Source: Clostridiales bacterium (GTDB taxonomy: Bacteria > Bacillota_A > Clostridia > Tissierellales > Sedimentibacteraceae). From it: DNA of 5,784 nt. The notes under the pieces are model-generated. The model was not told where the DNA came from. It did no database searches and was given only the letters and a program-made list of their open reading frames with translations. This document shows positions 1 to 5,709 of the stretch, piece after piece; position 1 is the first letter of the stretch, and each line of letters opens with the position of its first letter. The stretch covers positions 269 to 6,052 of the forward strand of contig DOON01000055.1 of the NCBI GenBank assembly GCA_003514865.1, read 5' to 3'. Both the position numbers and the translations under genes were made by a program.

Positions 1-469
1 TAACTATGTTTGACATATTGTGAAGTACGGATAAAACCTTGTATCTTACATTGCCTATCAGCACATATTCACCCTCTGCATCATAGGACTTCCACAGCCC
101 ATATGCCTTATCAGAAGAAAGAGCACAGCTGTATTCAGCCACTGCACCTAACTCATGAGGAATATTTCCAAATGCATATATAACATCAGAGCGTATGGAT
201 ATGTCTCTTTCATCGGTTATTTTTTCATCATTGCTTTGAAACCAGCCCGTAATATTTTTTGCGCTTGATTTTCCTTCATTTATCTTTTCAACTATACGAT
301 TAAACTCATTAACGGTTATGGGATTTGATTCCAACCGATAGCTTGAGCCTGAATAATAGCTTGCTACCTGCTCATTAATGAAAAGTGCATATATCCACAT
401 AATACATGCAACGAATAAAAACAAAACCGCCAAGACTTCTTTTTTATATTCCGTAATTATCCTTTTCAT
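1..469 (-). CDS. MacB/FtsX-like ABC transporter permease, N-terminal part (3' end beyond window)
   Basis: Read by hand from ATG at 469-467; 156 codons stay open to the left edge, so the C-terminus is missing. The protein begins MKRIITEYKKEVLAVLFLF, a short basic tail followed by one hydrophobic segment (about residues 11-30). An extracytoplasmic domain follows. The stretch around residues 115-150 (CALSSDKAYGLWKSYDAEG, then VLIGNVRYKVLSVL) resembles the MacB periplasmic core signature, in which a 'C/A-I-S-E-x-L-A-x-x-L-F-G' helix precedes 'G-x-x-I-x-I-x-G-x-x-Y-x-V-x-G-V'. Family knowledge: such permeases pair with a MacA/YknX-type adaptor and a separate LolD/MacB-type ATPase to extrude peptides or drive envelope transactions. 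The preceding gene is such an adaptor, and the start codon overlaps its stop (ATGA). The site upstream is only a weak Shine-Dalgarno (GAGTGG), so translation is probably coupled. The remaining transmembrane helices and any ATPase lie outside the window. Family call is from weak motif similarity only. Confidence 0.75.
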   Translation of the reverse strand, partial: MKRIITEYKKEVLAVLFLFVACIMWIYALFINEQVASYYSGSSYRLESNPITVNEFNRIVEKINEGKSSAKNITGWFQSNDEKITDERDISIRSDVIYAFGNIPHELGAVAEYSCALSSDKAYGLWKSYDAEGEYVLIGNVRYKVLSVLHNMSNIV

Positions 470-1692
470 TTTTCCACTCTTACTCTTTCACCCTCTGATA
501 TGGGTTTATTACTTTTTATTATTATTTCTTCATTACCCACAGAGCTGATTGCCACAAGGCTGTCATTTTTATCAGCAACCTCTACATTTACTCTGTAAGA
601 TATCTTTTCCTTACCCATAACTGTATTCTTTTCCTCAACAGCTAATACATAGTATTGGCCATTATCACTTCGCAGTGCACTTATGGGAATGATACGGGGA
701 TATTCATCCGTACTGTATATGTGCTTGGCAGTTGCACTCATACCATGAGAAATGTTTGAATTTTCAGGAATCACAGCTGTTATTTTTACGGTGCTGTCTT
801 CCGGCTCAGGAATTATTGATTTTATTTCCACATTGTCGATGGATATCGTCTTGCCGCTGAGTTTAATACTTACCGAATCTCCCGCTTTCATATATTTTGC
901 CTTTTCGGCATCTGCTTTACCTGTAAAGATATATTCAGCACCTGAATCAATAATTGATATTATTTCACCGCCTGTTGTTTTTTCTCCTTCTTTTACATAA
1001 ATTTCATCAATTATCCCGTCTTCTTCCGCATACACAATATTTCCTACCTTATTCAGTTCTTCAATATTCTTATATTCATTCCTTTTTAGCTGAAGCTCCA
1101 GCTCTAACCGTCTCTTTTCATTTTCGTTCTTCTTAAGCAATTCTTCATTTTTAGAGTCCTGCTTTTCTTTTTGTATTACAGCCAAATTCAGAGAGCTTTC
1201 CGCATCCTCCACAGCTCTCTTGTCACTTTCCAATTCCACTCCGTTTATCTGAATATTTATATCTCTGTCATTCATTGCTCTGTCCAATGCTATCTGTGCT
1301 TTTTTAATTTCCTCCTCATATATATTTTCATATGTCTGAAGCTGGAGGCTTTGCTTATTAAGCTCTGAAATTTCAATTTCAATCAGCAGCTTGGATAATT
1401 GCTTTTCTATTTCTTCCTTGTCGAGGTATAGCAGCTTATCTCCCTTAGCCACCCTTTGTCCTCTTTCTGCATATATTGTGTCTATCCTGAACCCCTCTTG
1501 TATTTTTATTCTATTTTTTCCCGTGGCTTCAATACTTCCTTCTATTACAGTCTCATGATTTATGCTTCCCCTGCGGGGCATCTGAACCATTGCCACAGCT
1601 ACGGTAACGGAATCCGCCACACGGGATAAAATTGTAAGAATAAAAATTATTATAAAAAATGAAATAAGTGCTTTTATGTATTTTTTTTGCAT
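466..1692 (-). CDS. MacA/YknX/HlyD-like membrane-fusion (periplasmic adaptor) subunit of an efflux ABC transporter
   Basis: The 408-residue protein has a basic N-terminus and one membrane helix (about 7-23), with the rest outside the cell. Residues about 42-92 form the first half of a split lipoyl/biotinyl-like domain (VIEGSIEATG, then AERGQRVAKGDKLLYLD). Residues about 92-215 are a long, charged, heptad-like stretch rich in E, K and L, predicted to be a coiled-coil hairpin. Residues about 217-250 supply the second lipoyl half (VYAEEDGIIDEIYVKEGEKT). Residues about 252-325 fit a beta-barrel domain, and the C-terminus (about 330-408, IPISALRSDNGQYYVLAVEE) fits the membrane-proximal domain. This is the standard adaptor order, and length is typical. 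It bridges the ABC permease to the exterior or cell wall; in Gram-positives (YknX type) no TolC partner exists. The start ATG follows AGGAGGA (1698-1704) and lies 10 bp after the preceding permease gene. Its stop overlaps the start of the MacB-like permease. Cargo cannot be read from the sequence. Confidence 0.88.
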   Translation of the reverse strand: MQKKYIKALISFFIIIFILTILSRVADSVTVAVAMVQMPRRGSINHETVIEGSIEATGKNRIKIQEGFRIDTIYAERGQRVAKGDKLLYLDKEEIEKQLSKLLIEIEISELNKQSLQLQTYENIYEEEIKKAQIALDRAMNDRDINIQINGVELESDKRAVEDAESSLNLAVIQKEKQDSKNEELLKKNENEKRRLELELQLKRNEYKNIEELNKVGNIVYAEEDGIIDEIYVKEGEKTTGGEIISIIDSGAEYIFTGKADAEKAKYMKAGDSVSIKLSGKTISIDNVEIKSIIPEPEDSTVKITAVIPENSNISHGMSATAKHIYSTDEYPRIIPISALRSDNGQYYVLAVEEKNTVMGKEKISYRVNVEVADKNDSLVAISSVGNEEIIIKSNKPISEGERVRVEK

Positions 1693-1702
1693 GTGTTTCC
1701 TC

Positions 1703-2554
1703 CTATTCCTTTAATCCCGAAGCTTGAATTCCCCTTTCCAAATATTTTTGCCCTGTTAAAAATACCAAAAGTGGCGGAATAAGTATTATTACGGATGATA
1801 CCAAGTGCGCTCCCGTAACCTCAGGCGTTATGGCCGGCATGTAGAGAGATAGGGGCCATAAGGCCTTATTCTCTAAAAATGCCAAGGGCTGCTCCAGCAT
1901 GCTCCAATATTCCAAAAATCCTAACACCATTGCGGAAGCAATACCCGGTGCTCCCATGGGTATACCTATTTTTAAAAATATTTGAAATTCGTTTGCTCCG
2001 TCCATCTTTGCAGCTTCTGTAACAGCTTCAGGAATTCCTTTGAAAAATCTGTACATTATAAATACCGATAATGTTGAAAATATTGCAGGCAAAATAATTC
2101 CGACCCTTGTATCTAAAAGATTTAAGTAATTCAGCACAATATAGTTTGAAACCATGGTAGACTGAAAGGGCATAAGCATTAATACTATGTAAATAGCAAA
2201 CAATTTTTTTTTTCCTTTGAAATCATATCTTGCAAATCCCCATGCCGCGGGAGTGTTAACAATAAGTTGTCCCATGAGTATGGGAAACACCAGCTTGCAT
2301 GAATTCCAGAACATAATGAAAAATTCAGGCGAATCCAACAATATCTCCACATACGATTTTAAGGTGGGATACATTGGAATTACATACCACCTTGCTTTGT
2401 TTTCCAGATTGCTGTTGTTAAATACAGGCTCCAGATTTTCTATCAACTGACTCTGATTTTCAAAGGAGCCGGAGAAAATCATCAGTAGAGGCAAGAGAAA
2501 TAGCAGGCTGAACAAAATAAGAATTATATGTGTAATTTTATTTTTAAACCTCAT
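1703..2554 (-). CDS. CUT1-family carbohydrate ABC transporter permease, MalG/UgpE/AraQ type
   Basis: A 283-residue inner-membrane permease with about six hydrophobic segments (roughly 8-28, 80-103, 115-137, 148-170, 200-222, 250-268). The cytoplasmic EAA loop is clear at 180-200: EAAKMDGANEFQIFLKIGIP, the coupling helix that docks on the ATPase; the usual 'LP' is 'IP' here. The C-terminal GQKYLERGIQASGLKE corresponds to the 'QRYFVRGLTAGAVKG' ending of MalG-type proteins. Length is normal for the family. It should form a heterodimer with the MalF-type permease encoded just upstream and receive substrate from the large lipoprotein. ATG directly abuts the TAA of the upstream gene (TAAATG), with GGGAGG (2562-2567) seven bases before it. 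A run of ten A residues on the coding strand (2204-2213) encodes K115-K117 in the second cytoplasmic loop. Substrate is not deducible; CUT1 members carry oligosaccharides, glycerol phosphates and similar molecules. Confidence 0.93.
   Translation of the reverse strand: MRFKNKITHIILILFSLLFLLPLLMIFSGSFENQSQLIENLEPVFNNSNLENKARWYVIPMYPTLKSYVEILLDSPEFFIMFWNSCKLVFPILMGQLIVNTPAAWGFARYDFKGKKKLFAIYIVLMLMPFQSTMVSNYIVLNYLNLLDTRVGIILPAIFSTLSVFIMYRFFKGIPEAVTEAAKMDGANEFQIFLKIGIPMGAPGIASAMVLGFLEYWSMLEQPLAFLENKALWPLSLYMPAITPEVTGAHLVSSVIILIPPLLVFLTGQKYLERGIQASGLKE
2204..2213 (-). repeat. A10 homopolymer inside the MalG-type permease gene
   Basis: Ten consecutive A residues on the coding strand (GGA AAA AAA AAA TTG) encode G114 and K115-K117. 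The frame is intact here. Tracts of this length are prone to replication or transcription slippage, and a one-base change would truncate the permease in its first half. Confidence 0.85.
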
Positions 2555-3448
2555 TTACTTGCCTCCCTCTATGGAATTTTTAAAAACAATAATTAATACA
2601 GATGTAGTTATGGACATAATTACCGCACCGGCACATAATTTTTCTATATCCAAAGCAACAAACCAATTATTAAACAAATGCTGCAGCATATACATGCTCG
2701 TATGTGGATAATTACCTCCTATGAGGTATGCCTCTCTGAAAACCTTAAATGAATTAATTACCGAAAGTACAAAGATTATAAAAAGCATGCCCCTTAAATT
2801 CGGCAAGGTTATGTAAAAAAACTGTTTGAACCGTCCTGCCCCATCTACAGAAGCCGCTTCATACAAACCTGACGATATGCCGGATAACCCTGCTATCCAC
2901 AAAATCATATCATAGCCTGTATTTTTCCATAAGTAGCTTACAATCAACACATATACAGCCAAGTCCGTGTTCATAAAATCTATGGAACTTCCAAAAATGC
3001 CCACAGCCAGCATGCTGAAAAATCCGTTCTCGTGAAACAGAAATCTCCATATTAAAACGATTGATGCAACGGGAACCGCAAGAGGAACGAGAAAAGCCGT
3101 TTTATATATACTGGCTTTTCCCTTTATACTTTTAATCATAACTCCGGACAACAGGGAAAAAATAAGCAGCAGCGGGATGCACAGCAGCATAAATTTAATT
3201 GTATTTTTTGCCGCAAGCAAAAATGCCTCGTTTTCTAGAACAGTGATGTAATTTTTTAGGCCTGCAAATTTAGCTCCCATGCCTTCCGTCACAGACCTTC
3301 TTACCACATCAGCAAATGGAATCAGATAAAATATACTGACTCCCGCAAAGCTTGGAAGTATAAACATCCATCCTGTAAATGACTCTTTTTTACTATTCCG
3401 ATAAATATAATTTTGATTTTTCCTTGATTTTTTCAACAGCATCTTCAA
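2555..3448 (-). CDS. CUT1-family carbohydrate ABC transporter permease, MalF/UgpA/LacF type
   Basis: A 297-residue permease. A very basic N-terminal tail (residues 1-22, seven K and two R) precedes TM1, which begins GWMFILPSFAGVSIFYLIPF, the usual opening of UgpA/LacF-type subunits. Further hydrophobic segments lie at about 85-107, 115-136, 162-182, 217-237 and 271-291. The EAA loop at 197-216 is canonical (EAASVDGAGRFKQFFYITLP). It pairs with the MalG-type permease that follows. The start is uncertain. The 3448 start is a TTG with GAGGGAG (3458-3464) nine bases upstream; an ATG two codons later (3442-3440) is 15 bases from that site. Both lie inside the 3' end of the lipoprotein gene, giving an overlap of 56 or 50 bp in a different frame. 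The next Met (residue 28) would delete the basic tail and cut into TM1, so it is unlikely. No ATPase is adjacent; many CUT1 importers in Bacillota use a shared MsmX-type ATPase. Confidence 0.92.
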   Translation of the reverse strand: MKMLLKKSRKNQNYIYRNSKKESFTGWMFILPSFAGVSIFYLIPFADVVRRSVTEGMGAKFAGLKNYITVLENEAFLLAAKNTIKFMLLCIPLLLIFSLLSGVMIKSIKGKASIYKTAFLVPLAVPVASIVLIWRFLFHENGFFSMLAVGIFGSSIDFMNTDLAVYVLIVSYLWKNTGYDMILWIAGLSGISSGLYEAASVDGAGRFKQFFYITLPNLRGMLFIIFVLSVINSFKVFREAYLIGGNYPHTSMYMLQHLFNNWFVALDIEKLCAGAVIMSITTSVLIIVFKNSIEGGK

Positions 3449-5567
3449 CCGTTATTGCTCCCTCAAAATATTCCTTGGAATTTTCAATTATTATCTCAAT
3501 CAACACTTCATCCGGCACAGAAGGATTTTTAACATTATAGCACAGCTCCTTTATAACCTCTAATTTTTCACGGGAAGGAGGTGCTCCCCCTAAAATTTCT
3601 TCGCCGGGTCCGCTAATCATATAATACATATTTTCATTGCCTATTCCTAAGGCACCGTATTCCAAGGCATCTAAATTTACGGGAAATCCGTCATTTATTG
3701 GCGCCTTCTGAACTGCTTCCGACAGCATCAGGTTTATAAATTCTTTAGAAATATCTATATTTGAAGAATTATTGTTGACACCTATGTAATTTACGGGAAC
3801 AAAGCTTTTTTCAATCTGTCCCGGCAGAAACAAAGGAATTCCCCCTTGTCTTTTATCCTGTGCTAAATTTTCTATAGCAAATGATTGATACCCTTTTAAT
3901 AATGAATAGCATCCGTATGTCTTATTAAATGCCCAAGCAAATGCTTTTCCGTCACTTCCGGTAAAGTCGCCCCTTTTGTCATACAAAATTTTCATATCCT
4001 GAAGAAATTTCGTTAATTCCTGCCGGTTAATTTCTTTTCCTTCGTTTATCCATTCAGGAAAGCATGTATAACTAAATGTCGTTATTAAATCACTCTGCTC
4101 AAAATAGCCAAATACAGGCTTATCATTTTTTTCTTGTACAAACTCAATAAATGTATCTAAATTTTTCATATAATCCTTGTATTCCTCATCTATCCAAATA
4201 ACCGGCATATGAAATTTTGTGGGTATAACGGGATATTTCCCGTCATTTGCATATGTATTTATCACAGCAGACAATAGCTTCTCATCCTTCATATATTCAT
4301 TTACTATATCTGATAAATCCGCCAGAACGCCCTTTTGTATATATGAGTCAACGGATAGTCCGTCTAAAAGTATCAAATCGGGTCCCTTTCCTCCCAATAA
4401 TTCTCCGTTTAACTGCTTTATGGCATCGGTCTTTGTTACGGAGGTGTCACCATCCAGACCAACCTTTCTATTAACCTTGAAATCAGGATATTTGTTTTGC
4501 AGCTCCCCTGCCGTTTGTCTCAGTGTATTGTTTTCCTCCAAAGTATAGACGGTTAACTCCATGCTTGGCAGTGTAGGCATATTTTCGTCAAATTCATATT
4601 TTACAACAAATGTATTCTGCTCGTTGTCAGAGTAACGAATGTAAAACTCTCCATTTATGCCCTCTAATATGCCTGAAAAATTCAGTGAAGGAACACTCAA
4701 CGAGATCAATTCACCGTCAATTATTTTTTCTAATATTACCCCGTCTTTTACTATTTTATATACTCCGCTTCTGTCTGTTATGTATATTGAGCCATCCTTC
4801 CCGGGGGACAGCTTTAAGCTAAATGTCAGTCCATCCAAAGGAATTTCTCTTGTCATTTCATGGGTTTCTATATTGTATACATCGATTTTAAGCTGACGCA
4901 TGTCAACATTATAAATATAATCATCCGAAACAGTGTATATATCATCCGAAGAAGAGCCGTATTGACCTAAGTATTTACCTTCATTTGTATAGTGTAAAAT
5001 ACCCCTTAGTGCTTGATTTATCATCAATTCACCTTCCGCAGTTACCGTCATATCAGTTATATATACCTTCAAATCCTCTACATCTGTTTCCCTCCACTCC
5101 ATATCTATTTCATGGATTTCATTTCCGGGTGTTACCTTGAAAATTTTATTAAATATGCCACTGTCTATATTATCTTCATAAATTAGGACATAAATATTTC
5201 CTTCACCATCGTAATCTATTTTTGTTATACTGTAATTTCCCATGTCACGTATTTCTGTATACCATGGTTCTACATCTTTTCTTTCAAAATTAATTCCGTC
5301 CGTGGTGCTGTAAACTCTTGGCACTTTTTCTCCGTTGTAATATTTATAAAAGTCAATAGTGCCATCACTTCTGACCGCTGTGTAAGCCACACCACCTCCA
5401 TCCTCAGAGCTTAATTCCTCTATGTTTTTTTCAACATACCTGCCCATTGCAGCTTGTGACACATTCTCCTTTGTAACCTTACCTTCTGAATTTTCACAAG
5501 CTGAAAGCAGCATTAAGCTGAAACAAATCATGCAGATATAAACAATTATACTTTTTATTTTTCTCAT
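3393..5567 (-). CDS. Lipoprotein with beta-propeller-like N-terminal domain fused to a CUT1-type extracellular solute-binding domain
   Basis: A 724-residue surface lipoprotein (numbering below from ATG; a TTG one codon upstream would also be possible). Residues 1-24 are a lipoprotein signal peptide: MRKIK, a hydrophobic core, then lipobox LLSAC with C24 as the lipidation site. Residues about 45-330 contain repeated short beta-type units of the 'D-x-x-G-x-I-Y-V' style (KIDYDGEGNIYVLI near 117, SPGKDGSIYITD near 254, GINGEFYIRY near 303) and a BNR/Asp-box-like STTDGINF near 87, which suggests a propeller of NHL or related type. Residues about 335-724 are a solute-binding domain: ELTVYTLEE opening strand, GGKGPDLILLDG near 392, IQKGVLADLSDIV, PVIPTKFHMPVIWIDEEY, and the family-typical tail EYFEGAITVEDAVEKIKEKSKLYLSE split across the end. 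Ordinary CUT1 binding proteins are about 400-550 residues, so the N-terminal half is an addition. The strong site GGGAGGAG (5576-5583) lies eight bases before the ATG. It is the first gene of the operon; its 3' end overlaps the next permease. Ligand unknown. Confidence 0.87.
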   Translation of the reverse strand: MRKIKSIIVYICMICFSLMLLSACENSEGKVTKENVSQAAMGRYVEKNIEELSSEDGGGVAYTAVRSDGTIDFYKYYNGEKVPRVYSTTDGINFERKDVEPWYTEIRDMGNYSITKIDYDGEGNIYVLIYEDNIDSGIFNKIFKVTPGNEIHEIDMEWRETDVEDLKVYITDMTVTAEGELMINQALRGILHYTNEGKYLGQYGSSSDDIYTVSDDYIYNVDMRQLKIDVYNIETHEMTREIPLDGLTFSLKLSPGKDGSIYITDRSGVYKIVKDGVILEKIIDGELISLSVPSLNFSGILEGINGEFYIRYSDNEQNTFVVKYEFDENMPTLPSMELTVYTLEENNTLRQTAGELQNKYPDFKVNRKVGLDGDTSVTKTDAIKQLNGELLGGKGPDLILLDGLSVDSYIQKGVLADLSDIVNEYMKDEKLLSAVINTYANDGKYPVIPTKFHMPVIWIDEEYKDYMKNLDTFIEFVQEKNDKPVFGYFEQSDLITTFSYTCFPEWINEGKEINRQELTKFLQDMKILYDKRGDFTGSDGKAFAWAFNKTYGCYSLLKGYQSFAIENLAQDKRQGGIPLFLPGQIEKSFVPVNYIGVNNNSSNIDISKEFINLMLSEAVQKAPINDGFPVNLDALEYGALGIGNENMYYMISGPGEEILGGAPPSREKLEVIKELCYNVKNPSVPDEVLIEIIIENSKEYFEGAITVEDAVEKIKEKSKLYLSE
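3458..3464 (-). promoter_or_regulatory. Ribosome binding site inside the lipoprotein gene, for the MalF-type permease
   Basis: GAGGGAG on the minus strand, within the lipoprotein coding sequence, lies nine bases before TTG (3448) and 15 before ATG (3442). Spacing favours the TTG, so this permease may use a rare start codon, limiting its rate and coupling it to translation of the binding protein. Confidence 0.55.
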
Positions 5568-5575
5568 CAATTACA

Positions 5576-5583
5576 CTCCTCCC
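5576..5583 (-). promoter_or_regulatory. Strong ribosome binding site deciding the lipoprotein start
   Basis: GGGAGGAG on the minus strand lies eight bases before the ATG at 5567 and five bases before an in-frame TTG at 5570. ATG with eight-base spacing is preferred; the difference is one residue and does not affect the lipobox. Confidence 0.75.
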
Positions 5584-5608
5584 GAATTATCACTACCATG
5601 TTTATTTA

Positions 5609-5640
5609 ACTATAATATATAAATCTCTAAATATCCTCAA
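5609..5640 (-). promoter_or_regulatory. Promoter of the transporter operon, predicted
   Basis: On the minus strand TTGAGG (5640-5635) is separated by 17 bp from TATTAT (5617-5612), a good sigma-A match. An overlapping alternative -10, TATAGT (5614-5609), lies 10 bp after the 7-4-7 box. Either would start transcription near 5600-5606 and leave a leader of about 35 bases before the ATG at 5567. Which -10 is used cannot be told from sequence. Confidence 0.55.
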
Positions 5641-5642
5641 AG
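5625..5642 (-). promoter_or_regulatory. Second, degenerate 7-4-7 box facing the transporter operon, predicted
   Basis: Read on the minus strand: CTTTGAG (5642-5636), GATA, TTTAGAG (5631-5625). The distal half matches TTTAGAG at 5 of 7 positions, the proximal half perfectly. The box ends exactly 10 bp before TATAGT (5614-5609) and covers the -35-like TTGAGG. It mirrors the box on the plus strand, so one regulator could act on both divergent promoters. Interpretation is inferred. Confidence 0.5.
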
Positions 5643-5645
5643 GTT

Positions 5646-5663
5646 TTTAGAGACTATTTAGAG
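5646..5663 (+). promoter_or_regulatory. Tandem 7-4-7 operator box (TTTAGAG-ACTA-TTTAGAG) for an OmpR-family regulator, predicted
   Basis: Two identical 7-mers TTTAGAG start at 5646 and 5657, an 11-bp period with a 4-bp spacer. The box ends exactly 10 bp before a TATAAT at 5674. Known PhoB-class sites use 7-bp direct repeats with 4-bp spacing that replace the -35 element about 10 bp upstream of the -10, so the layout fits an activator site. The repeat is seen directly; binding by the neighbouring regulator is inference. Confidence 0.6.
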
Positions 5664-5673
5664 ATAATTATTG

Positions 5674-5679
5674 TATAAT
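5674..5679 (+). promoter_or_regulatory. -10 element of the response-regulator promoter, predicted
   Basis: A perfect TATAAT. At 17 bp upstream the sequence is AGACTA, which is no -35 match; the tandem TTTAGAG box occupies that place. This is what an activator-dependent promoter looks like. Transcription would begin near 5686, leaving about 24 bases before ATG with the TGAGG ribosome site at 5699-5703. A second TATAAT at 5686-5691 is too close to the start codon to be a likely -10. Confidence 0.5.
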
Positions 5680-5709
5680 GATAGGTATAATTAGTGGTTG
5701 AGGTTTGCT

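Larger units (their letters stand above)
5623..5665. repeat. Inverted repeat ATCTCTAAAT / ATTTAGAGAT flanking a 23-bp centre
   Basis: ATCTCTAAAT (5623-5632) and ATTTAGAGAT (5656-5665) are perfect reverse complements. A third, internal copy TTTAGAGA (5646-5653) also pairs with the left arm (8 bp). The arms coincide with the proximal halves of the two predicted operator boxes, so the symmetry is probably a by-product of back-to-back regulator sites rather than an RNA hairpin; no T-tract suitable for termination follows. Confidence 0.7.

Noticed and set aside
752..1368. Plus-strand open frames at 752-1000, 954-1136 and 1171-1368
   Set aside because: They lie antisense to the adaptor gene, have low-complexity Ser/Phe/Leu-rich products, no ribosome sites and no recognisable motifs.
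1693..1702. A transcription break or separate promoter between the importer and adaptor genes
   Set aside because: Only 10 bp separate the genes and the adaptor's AGGAGGA site overlaps the permease stop; there is no hairpin or promoter-like pair, so a single operon is more likely.
4219..4896. Plus-strand open frames antisense to the lipoprotein gene
   Set aside because: They overlap each other and the well-supported minus-strand gene, and their products show only antisense composition with no domain features.
5568..5570. TTG as start of the lipoprotein gene, one codon upstream of ATG
   Set aside because: The ATG immediately after it has good spacing (eight bases) from GGGAGGAG and is the far more common start; the choice changes only one residue.
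5624..5653. Possible stem-loop TCTCTAAA / TTTAGAGA with 14-base loop as a terminator
   Set aside because: The stem is AT-rich and short, no terminal T-run follows on either strand, and it lies between divergent promoters where no transcript needs to end. Operator symmetry explains it better.
5686..5691. Second TATAAT as a -10 for the response regulator
   Set aside because: Transcription would start at about 5698, inside or next to the ribosome site, and there is no -35 or box at a suitable distance.
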